Shown here: one piece after another, positions 31,519 through 38,080 of the stretch | Layout of the letters: each line of letters begins with the position of its first letter | Position numbering within the stretch: the first letter of the stretch is position 1 | Assembly (NCBI GenBank): GCA_018830325.1 | Contig: JAHJSQ010000076.1 | Location: 1 to 38,080 of the forward strand | Source: Gammaproteobacteria bacterium | Lineage (GTDB): Bacteria; Pseudomonadota; Gammaproteobacteria; Methylococcales; Methylomonadaceae | DNA: 38,080 bases | Direction: 5' to 3' | The notes under the pieces: model-generated | Databases searched by the model: none | What the model was told of the DNA's origin: nothing | Seen by the model: only the letters and a program-made list of their open reading frames with translations | Position numbers and translations under genes: made by a program

Positions 31519-34029
31519 ATGAATTCCGGTTTGATTTTGACGGCTATAATTAGCCTTTTTTCCTCAAGTGTTTTAGGACAAGCCTATGATGAAGAAAGGA
31601 TTTATCGCGATGCGCTCGATGCCGCTCGTAGCGGCCGGACTCAACAGGCATTGGAGCAACTGCAAATTCTACGAACCGAACATCCGAGAACGCTCCGCTA
31701 TCTTTACGATTATGTTCAAATTTTGTCGTGGACCGACCAATACGAAAAAGTCATCGAGCTTAGCCGTTCCATTGATTTAGATGCCGCCCCAATCTATGTC
31801 ATCGAGTCAGTTGCAAGCTCAGCCAGAAACTCAGGCGATTTCAAACAGTCGGAAACGCTTTATCGTTCAGTCCTCGAAAGATTTCCCGACCGCTTTGAGT
31901 CCAAGCTCGGTCTTGGGTTAACGTTGAAACAAAGCGGCGATCATGAGCGGGCCATTAGTTATTTAACAGAGCTTTCCGAAGCTTTTCCCGAACGACTCGA
32001 TATTTTGATCTTTTTGGCTCAGATCCATGAAAATCTGAATAATTTTTCGAATGCCGCTAATCTCTATCGAAAAATATTGGCCATTCAACCGGATCGAGCG
32101 GATATACAAAGAAACCTGGCATTCGCTCTGCAAGCAAACGGTCAATATGAAGACGCACTAACGACGGCCCGACATTATAAAGCCGCTTTTTCCGACGAAG
32201 AGTGGGCCGGTTTCCGCTGGGATTATGCAGCCGCGCTGATTAGAAAAAGCGCCGGTATTCCAAGCGGCGAGCCCAACCGTTATCAAGAAATGGATAAGGC
32301 TATTTCAGCCGTAGAAGCCAATATCGAATCGATCGCAGGGCTTGAATTGTCCGAACCGCAAATCTGGCTCGATAGAGCCAATTTCGATTTGATGGTCGCT
32401 TTGCGCAACCGCAACAAAATGCCGGAAGTTATCGCATTATTCGAACGCCTCAAGGAACAAGGTATTGAAATTCCTTCCTATAGTCGAATCGCTGCTGCCG
32501 ATGCTTATCTTTATACCAGGCAACCTAAACGGGGCCGCGACCTTTATCTTTCGATCATTGAAGATTCGCCCGATAATCGCAATGCCCGAGCTTCATTGAT
32601 ATATGCTTATCTGGAATCGGAACAATTTAAAGAGGCCATTGAGCTAGCGGACAGGCTCAATGAAGAACAACCGGAAACCCTCGAATTTAAAGACGAGCTC
32701 GGTCATTCCCGTGTTCGGGATAATCCCGACAAAATTTATCCCGAGATGACAGCCGCCCTAATGAGGGCTTACGCGGATAAACTCTATCAAGGCCAAAGCC
32801 GCATGGAAGATCTGTACCGGCGCACGCTCTATAATCCCGATATAGAAGCAAAATTAGCCGACATTTATTACTTTCGAGGTTGGCCGCGCAAAGCGCTGCG
32901 TCTAATTGAACCGGCACTGGAACGATCGCCGGATCACTTAGGATTGCGTGTCGTGCAAACCAAGGTTTTGCATGAATTAAGAAGCTACCCTGCGGAAGAA
33001 CAAGTCATACAAGAACTTTATGACACCTTCCCGGACGATACCGGGGTGCAACGGCAGTCGCGATTATGGAATATACATAACGGCTGGGAATTCAAAATGT
33101 TCACCGGAGGCGGAGTTAGCGATAACCAAACCAACGATGTCGGCAACCCTAACATCGGCACGGAAGACATGAGTCTCGAATCTTATTTATATTCCAGTCC
33201 GATTGCGCATCATTATCGAGTCTATATCCATAACGCCTGGAAAATGGGTTTATTTCCGCAACCCGAAGGCCGCGGATATTTGAATACGCATGGATTGGGT
33301 CTGGAATTCGCCGGAACTAATGTTTTAGCCACCGGCGAAGTCCATTACGATAATTTCGCAAAGAATGCGGTCGGCGTCGGACTCGGTTTAGCTTACGATT
33401 TTGACGATCATTGGCGTATTTCCACTTATTTGGACAGTCTCAACAATCGAATCTCTTTACGCGCGTTGACCGCACTTGCCGATGAAAAAGTCGTAACTAC
33501 GGCAAAATCGGCGCAAGCGAGACTGACTTACCGCTTTCATGAGTCGCGGCAGATGGACTTGGCGGCAAACTATTATCATTTCAGCGACGGCAATAATCGG
33601 TACGGTGTCGACGGCGCTTATTACGAGCGATGGTATAGCGGACCGTTCTATAAATTCTCGACTTATTTAAATGCCGGCTACTCAACCAATACGCGGCACA
33701 GCGGATCGCCTGACAATCCGAATCGGAACGTGAACGCATATTACTTTAACCCGGCACAGGATGCTTCGGTATCGCTGACCCTGGATAACGATTTGTTGAC
33801 TTATCGTTTTTACGAAACGGCTTTCAACCAACGCCTAGCGGTTTCCATCGGTCAATATTGGCAGCAATATTTCGGCTCCAATCCGGTCGGCAACATTCAG
33901 TACGAACATCGTTGGAAAACGGCCGATCGTTTAGAAATCGCGTACGGCGGCATCAGAGGCTATCATTATTACGACGGCAATCTGACTGAAAGCTGGTTTA
34001 TGTATCTTAATCTTAATGTACGATTCTAG
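31519..34029 (+). CDS. pgaA: PgaA, PNAG export porin with periplasmic TPR superhelix
   Basis: An 836-residue protein. The signal peptide ends SSSVLG|QAYDE. A TPR region covers about 25-500 (DALDAARSGRTQQALEQLQ, FKQSETLYRSVLERFPDRF, FSNAANLYRKILAIQPDRA). A C-terminal beta-barrel runs from about 515 (WEFKMFTGGGVSDNQTNDVG) to the terminal Phe of LNLNVRF. It exports partially de-N-acetylated poly-beta-1,6-N-acetylglucosamine across the outer membrane. The size is close to the E. coli protein (about 800 residues). It is first in pgaABCD and ends 2 nt before pgaB, so translation is probably coupled. Confidence 0.95.
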   Translation: MNSGLILTAIISLFSSSVLGQAYDEERIYRDALDAARSGRTQQALEQLQILRTEHPRTLRYLYDYVQILSWTDQYEKVIELSRSIDLDAAPIYVIESVASSARNSGDFKQSETLYRSVLERFPDRFESKLGLGLTLKQSGDHERAISYLTELSEAFPERLDILIFLAQIHENLNNFSNAANLYRKILAIQPDRADIQRNLAFALQANGQYEDALTTARHYKAAFSDEEWAGFRWDYAAALIRKSAGIPSGEPNRYQEMDKAISAVEANIESIAGLELSEPQIWLDRANFDLMVALRNRNKMPEVIALFERLKEQGIEIPSYSRIAAADAYLYTRQPKRGRDLYLSIIEDSPDNRNARASLIYAYLESEQFKEAIELADRLNEEQPETLEFKDELGHSRVRDNPDKIYPEMTAALMRAYADKLYQGQSRMEDLYRRTLYNPDIEAKLADIYYFRGWPRKALRLIEPALERSPDHLGLRVVQTKVLHELRSYPAEEQVIQELYDTFPDDTGVQRQSRLWNIHNGWEFKMFTGGGVSDNQTNDVGNPNIGTEDMSLESYLYSSPIAHHYRVYIHNAWKMGLFPQPEGRGYLNTHGLGLEFAGTNVLATGEVHYDNFAKNAVGVGLGLAYDFDDHWRISTYLDSLNNRISLRALTALADEKVVTTAKSAQARLTYRFHESRQMDLAANYYHFSDGNNRYGVDGAYYERWYSGPFYKFSTYLNAGYSTNTRHSGSPDNPNRNVNAYYFNPAQDASVSLTLDNDLLTYRFYETAFNQRLAVSIGQYWQQYFGSNPVGNIQYEHRWKTADRLEIAYGGIRGYHYYDGNLTESWFMYLNLNVRF

Positions 34030-34031
34030 CC

Positions 34032-35894
34032 ATGCGCCGGTTATTTCTGATCATCCAAATCGTGTCGATAACTTTATTCTCGAGATTCGCTCTTGGCGAC
34101 GGTTCTTTCATCGCGCTTTGTTATCACGATGTACAGCCTGAATGGAACGGTAATCCATACACCATTACACGAGCCCGACTCATCGAACAATTCGCTTGGC
34201 TGAAAGAAAATAATTTTCACCCGGTCAGTCTGCAGACACTGATCGAGTCAGGACAAAACAACAAGCAGCTTCCTGAAAACCCTGTGTTGTTAACTTTCGA
34301 CGACGGTTATGCGAGTGTCCATGACACGGTCTTTCCGATTCTACAGGCTTTCGGTTTTCCTGCTGTCGTCAGTCCGGTGACTGCTTGGCTCGAGACCGAT
34401 ACCAATCAGTCGGTACAATATGGAGCGAAGTTAGTGCCAAGAGAGCATTTTTTAAACTGGAATCAACTCAAAGAAATGCTTGATTCAGGATTGATAGAAA
34501 TCGCCCCACATAGCCACGATTCGCATCGAGGTATACCAGGTAATCCGCAAGGCAGCATGCAACCGGCCTTGACCACGCGTATGTTTAAAAATTCCGAACA
34601 GCGTTATGAAACGGATGCCGAATTCCAAACTCGCGTATCGAACGATATAACCGAAAGTATTCGGATTTTGCGGAATCGCCTTGACATAAAACCTAAAGCC
34701 ATTACATGGCCTTACGGCTCTTATAGCCTGGAATCGATCAAACTCGCAGAAAAACAAGGTATTTACGTTTCATTGACCTTGGACGATGGCTGGAATTCCG
34801 TTAACGATATGCAACTGGTTCATCGCTATTCGATCGAGCATGCACTTAATCTGGAAGAATTTAAGGCTCTTTTTCTACGCAATAGAAACGATTCACCGGT
34901 TAGATTGGCTCATGTCGACATGGACTACATTTACGACTCCGAACCGTTACAAATTCAGCGTAATCTCGATTTACTTCTCGACAGAATAAAAGAAATAGGT
35001 GTCAATACGGTCTATCTCCAAGCCTTCTCGGACCCGGACGGAGACGGCAATGCCGATGCGCTTTATTTTCCGAACCGGCATTTACCGATGCGCGCGGATT
35101 TGTTTAATTATGTCGCGTGGCAATTGCGCATGAAAACTCGCGTATCGGTCTTCGCTTGGCTTCCGGTTTTGTCGTTCTCGATTAGCGCCCCCAAAGAATG
35201 GTGGGTCCATGAATTAAAAAACGGCCGTCCGATTCCGAGTCAAAACAATTACAAGCGCCTGTCACCCTATCACCCGGAACCTCGGCAACTGATCGCCGAT
35301 ATTTATCTAGACTTGGCGAAACAAGCGCATTTCTCGGGAATTTTATTTCATGACGACGCATTTCTTACCGATTTTGAGGATGTTAGCCCGTCGGCATTAG
35401 CCCATCTTAAAAACCGAAAACCTTCTGAAAAAACCGAAGCAAAGATAACCGTACTGACCGAATTCACGCATCACCTTACCAATAAAGTCCGGTATTTTCG
35501 GCCCGACATCAAAACCGCCCGAAACCTCTATGCCAATGCCGTGCTAAATCCCGAAAGCTCCGAATGGTTCGCGCAATCGCTACCTGACTTTTTGGTTAAT
35601 TACGATTACACCGCGTTAATGGCCATGCCGTTCATGGAAGAAGCGGAAGAGCCCATGATTTGGTTGGAAACACTCATCGACAAAGTGTCTGAACATCCGC
35701 TGGGTTTGAAAAAGACCGTTTTCGAACTGCAGTCGGTGGATTGGCGTACCCAACAAAAAATTCCGGCATCGGTTTTAGCCGACCAAATGCGTCTTTTACA
35801 GCGGAGGAATGCGCTGAATTACGGTTATTATCCCGACGACTTTCATAAAAACCACCCGCCGATGTCGCTTCTTAAAGAAATGATGACTCAATAA
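34032..35894 (+). CDS. pgaB: PgaB, PNAG N-deacetylase with C-terminal glycoside-hydrolase-like domain
   Basis: A 620-residue protein. The N-terminal polysaccharide deacetylase (NodB) domain has H32 (CYHDVQPEWN), the catalytic/metal Asp pair D90-D91 (LLTFDDGY), metal ligands H160 and H165 (PHSHDSHRG, the same 5-residue spacing as H184/H189 of E. coli PgaB), and WPYGSYS. The C-terminal TIM-barrel domain starts near 292 with VDMDYIYDSEP and has VYLQAFSDPDGDGNAD, LFHDDAFLTDFED, AMPFMEEAEEP and NYGYYPDDF. It deacetylates PNAG in the periplasm for export through PgaA. Unlike E. coli PgaB, the leader (MRRLFLIIQIVSITLFSRFALG) has no lipobox Cys, so it is probably a soluble or uncleaved-anchor form. 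Confidence 0.95.
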   Translation: MRRLFLIIQIVSITLFSRFALGDGSFIALCYHDVQPEWNGNPYTITRARLIEQFAWLKENNFHPVSLQTLIESGQNNKQLPENPVLLTFDDGYASVHDTVFPILQAFGFPAVVSPVTAWLETDTNQSVQYGAKLVPREHFLNWNQLKEMLDSGLIEIAPHSHDSHRGIPGNPQGSMQPALTTRMFKNSEQRYETDAEFQTRVSNDITESIRILRNRLDIKPKAITWPYGSYSLESIKLAEKQGIYVSLTLDDGWNSVNDMQLVHRYSIEHALNLEEFKALFLRNRNDSPVRLAHVDMDYIYDSEPLQIQRNLDLLLDRIKEIGVNTVYLQAFSDPDGDGNADALYFPNRHLPMRADLFNYVAWQLRMKTRVSVFAWLPVLSFSISAPKEWWVHELKNGRPIPSQNNYKRLSPYHPEPRQLIADIYLDLAKQAHFSGILFHDDAFLTDFEDVSPSALAHLKNRKPSEKTEAKITVLTEFTHHLTNKVRYFRPDIKTARNLYANAVLNPESSEWFAQSLPDFLVNYDYTALMAMPFMEEAEEPMIWLETLIDKVSEHPLGLKKTVFELQSVDWRTQQKIPASVLADQMRLLQRRNALNYGYYPDDFHKNHPPMSLLKEMMTQ

Positions 35895-35960
35895 CATTGA
35901 GCGCTTCCCAAGACTCGACCCACTATTTTAATCAAGCAAATCGCATCAACCCTTCTATTA

Positions 35961-37349
35961 ATGAACTTCATCGAATCCTTTTTAACTTGGATAAAAAACC
36001 TATCGAAATTGTTGGAAAGCTATTGGGCAGATCTTTCTGATGACTTTGCATCACTCGATGTAACTTGGGAACTTAATTCGTTTTTCAAACAGGACTCGCT
36101 AAAAGAGATCATCGATTTTTTGTTGAGCTTTGCTTTCTATTATCCGCTGCTGATGGCATATCTCTGGATGATCGGGGCATTGATATTTTATTTCCGTCGC
36201 GAGAGAAACAGCCCTTGCCGACACGATGAAGTCCCTCTATTGAGTGCCTATCCCGCCGTCTCTATTATCATACCTTGTCATAACGAAGGTCGTGACATCG
36301 CTGAAACGATCGAATTTGTATTACAACAACGCTATCCCGATTTTGAAGTTATCGCCGTCAACGACGGCAGCACAGACGATACTCTGGAGCAATTATCGAT
36401 ACTTGCCGAACGACATAAACAAGTGCGCGTCATCAATTTAGAAAACAATCAAGGTAAGGCCGAAGCATTGAACACCGGAGCTTTATTCTCAAAGAATGAA
36501 TATTTGATTTGTATCGACGGCGACGCGCTTTTAGCGCCGGAGGCGACAGCCTGGATAATGATGCATTTTTTAAGCGGCCCTCGAGTTGCCGCGGTCACCG
36601 GCAATCCGCGTATTAGAACCCGGTCGACTTTATTGGGAAAAATTCAAGTCGGCGAATTTTCGGCGATCATCGGCATGATTAAAAGAGCGCAACGGGTTTA
36701 CGGCCGAATTTTTACCGTTTCCGGCGTCATCGCAGGGTTTAGAAAATCGGCACTGCATAGAGTCGGCTATTGGAGTCACGACATGATCACCGAGGATATC
36801 GATATCAGTTGGAAATTACAATTAGATCATTGGGATATCCGCTATGAACCCAACGCATTATGCTGGATTTTAATGCCGGAAACGTATAAGGGACTCTGGC
36901 GCCAACGTTTGCGATGGGCGCAAGGCGGAGCGGAGGTATTGTTACGCTATTATCGGAAATTGGGAATTTGGCACTCCCGGCGTATGTGGCCGGTTTATCT
37001 TGAATATTTCATCAGCGTCTTTTGGTCGTATACGATGATGACGACTTTCGTGTTATGGGCTTTGGGATATTTTATCGTACTCCCGAAAGCGCTCGAAATT
37101 CCGACACTTTTACCGAGCTGGGGCGGAATACTACTGGGTATCACTTGTTTAGTTCAATTCGCGCTGAGCTTGGCGATTGATTCCCGTTACGAAAAAGGCA
37201 TTGCAAGAACGTATTATTGGATGATTTGGTACCCATTGGTTTATTGGGTAATTTCGGTCTTCACAACCTTTGTAGGCTTACTGAAAGCTTTATTTAAAAA
37301 ACGCAACACCCGCGCAACTTGGACAAGTCCTGACAGAGGAATACGATGA
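35961..37349 (+). CDS. pgaC: PgaC, PNAG synthase glycosyltransferase (GT2)
   Basis: A 462-residue inner-membrane processive GT2. One or two N-terminal membrane segments (about 50-78) come first. The catalytic domain has SIIIPCHNEG (101-110), NDGSTDD (134-140), the DXD motif DGD (186-188), GNPRIRTRSTLLGKIQVGE, TED (277-279) and the QRLRW product-binding motif (315-319). C-terminal membrane helices follow, and it ends SPDRGIR as in E. coli PgaC. It polymerises UDP-GlcNAc into PNAG together with PgaD. The N-terminus is somewhat longer than in E. coli. No Shine-Dalgarno is clear at the ATG. The gap from pgaB is 66 bp, and the 3' end overlaps pgaD by 4 bp (ATGA). Confidence 0.96.
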   Translation: MNFIESFLTWIKNLSKLLESYWADLSDDFASLDVTWELNSFFKQDSLKEIIDFLLSFAFYYPLLMAYLWMIGALIFYFRRERNSPCRHDEVPLLSAYPAVSIIIPCHNEGRDIAETIEFVLQQRYPDFEVIAVNDGSTDDTLEQLSILAERHKQVRVINLENNQGKAEALNTGALFSKNEYLICIDGDALLAPEATAWIMMHFLSGPRVAAVTGNPRIRTRSTLLGKIQVGEFSAIIGMIKRAQRVYGRIFTVSGVIAGFRKSALHRVGYWSHDMITEDIDISWKLQLDHWDIRYEPNALCWILMPETYKGLWRQRLRWAQGGAEVLLRYYRKLGIWHSRRMWPVYLEYFISVFWSYTMMTTFVLWALGYFIVLPKALEIPTLLPSWGGILLGITCLVQFALSLAIDSRYEKGIARTYYWMIWYPLVYWVISVFTTFVGLLKALFKKRNTRATWTSPDRGIR

Positions 37350-37843
37350 AGCCTTTAATCATCAACTCGCCTTCGCTGCAAAGTTTAAAGCAAAAATATA
37401 TTTCCGCCGCCCTGACTTTTATTTTTTGGATCCTTTGGTTTTACCTATGGATACCTGTAATCACATTGCTAAGTTGGTGGGCGGGAGCCGATATGTTTTA
37501 TCTGCAAATGATCGAGCTGGGTGGTGTGGAACTGCTCTTTCAAGACTTGGAGTTCATTTTAAAATGCATCGCGTTATTGGGCGGTTCCTTGGCCGTTTGG
37601 GCCGCCTACAATTATTATCGTTTTAGAAATCTGGAGCGCCGCACACCGTTACCGAATGTATCCAAAGAAGCACTCGCTCAACACTTCGGCATCGACCCGA
37701 AATCCTTAACCGATTTACAAAACGCTAAATATATTAATGTTCAATTCGATGACAACGGCAAAATCACCCAAAGCGATAAAATGCCGAGTTTTCAACTACA
37801 ACCGGAAAATAAACCGCCCTTCTTAGATCGTGATTTGAATTAA
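37346..37843 (+). CDS. pgaD: PgaD, PNAG synthase accessory membrane protein
   Basis: A 165-residue protein with two predicted transmembrane helices (about 20-45, ALTFIFWILWFYLWIPVITL, and about 68-90, FILKCIALLGGSLAVWAAYN). A cytoplasmic tail follows with NYYRFRNLERR, LAQHFGIDPKSL and a polar end. It overlaps pgaC by ATGA. In E. coli PgaC and PgaD together bind c-di-GMP, which stabilises and activates the synthase, and PgaD is degraded without it. It is slightly longer than the E. coli protein (about 137 residues). It is last in the operon. Confidence 0.9.
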   Translation: MKPLIINSPSLQSLKQKYISAALTFIFWILWFYLWIPVITLLSWWAGADMFYLQMIELGGVELLFQDLEFILKCIALLGGSLAVWAAYNYYRFRNLERRTPLPNVSKEALAQHFGIDPKSLTDLQNAKYINVQFDDNGKITQSDKMPSFQLQPENKPPFLDRDLN

Positions 37844-37940
37844 GCCTATGTCGTCGTAATTGTTCAGACCCCTGCATTTAAAATAAGTTGGAACTTTACC
37901 TCCCCCTTTGAAAAGGCTATGAATGCGGTAATAGTGTATT

Positions 37941-38076
37941 TATTCAGTCCCCCGGCAATTATCGTTCCCACGCTCTGCGTGGGAATGCCTGAGTACCGCT
38001 CCAGCGGTACGAGACGCTAGAGCGTCTCGGGCGGCATTCCCACGCTGGAGCGTTGGAACGATAGGGGGTGTGAATA
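37941..38076. repeat. Large cruciform repeat, long form with inner hairpin array
   Basis: The outer arms TATTCA/TGAATA and CCCCC/GGGGG enclose GGCAATTATCGTTCCCACGC...TTGGAACGAT. Unlike the short form at 28929-28993, the inside carries three extra perfect hairpins: TTCCCACGC-TCT-GCGTGGGAA (37965-37985), GTACCGCT-CC-AGCGGTAC (37993-38010) and GAGACGCT-AG-AGCGTCTC (38011-38028). It lies about 100 bp after pgaD and could terminate the pga operon. Confidence 0.75.
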
Positions 38077-38080
38077 ATTA

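Noticed and set aside
1-38080. CRISPR array or tandem-repeat locus
   Set aside because: Repeats are dispersed palindromes with irregular spacing; none has regularly spaced identical direct repeats with unique spacers, and no cas gene is present.

Overview
The window looks like chromosomal DNA of a gammaproteobacterium, most likely a type I methanotroph (Methylococcales, Methylomicrobium/Methylobacter-like). This rests on the style of the C-terminal VPxPA sorting signals, a Porin_5-type porin, a pga operon close to the enterobacterial one, moderate GC, and many palindromic intergenic repeats. No rRNA or core housekeeping gene is present to fix the taxon, so this is inference.

Layout. (1) 311-976: a small CPGC redoxin protein on the plus strand. 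(2) 1549-2190: a small secreted protein with a degenerate PEP-CTERM-like tail. (3) From 28279 down to 2510 every convincing gene is on the minus strand. In transcription order these are: a VPxPA/PEP-CTERM protein, two tandem paralogous PstS-like secreted binding proteins, a TpsB (FhaC/ShlB) outer-membrane transporter, a giant 3440-residue TpsA filamentous haemagglutinin, then a Ton-motor cluster (ExbB fused to periplasmic DUF2341 and LamG-like domains, ExbD, TonB), a porin, a periplasmic coiled-coil protein, and a large TPR lipoprotein. (4) 29044-37843, plus strand: a ribbon-helix-helix-like protein, a membrane-anchored HEXXH protein, and the complete pgaABCD operon for poly-beta-1,6-N-acetylglucosamine (PNAG).

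Regulation. Two minus-strand leaders (22031-22105 before tpsA and 28347-28427 before the PEP-CTERM gene) fold like c-di-GMP-I (GEMM) riboswitch aptamers, each about 60-70 nt from its start codon. PgaC/PgaD activity depends on c-di-GMP in Escherichia coli. The window can therefore be read as a c-di-GMP-tuned cell-surface island combining a giant adhesin, an anchored surface protein and a matrix polysaccharide. The Ton cluster next door has no TonB-dependent receptor, and its ExbB carries a lectin-like domain. Its client is unknown and it is the best candidate for an undescribed machine.

Intergenic regions are crowded with palindromic repeat families: GTAG-headed REP pairs (BIMEs), GGAG-type REPs resembling those of Pseudomonas, TTCCCACG hairpins, CCCAAGCT and GGAAGCT hairpins, and a large cruciform with a covarying outer stem. 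No insertion sequence, CRISPR array, tRNA or rRNA was found.
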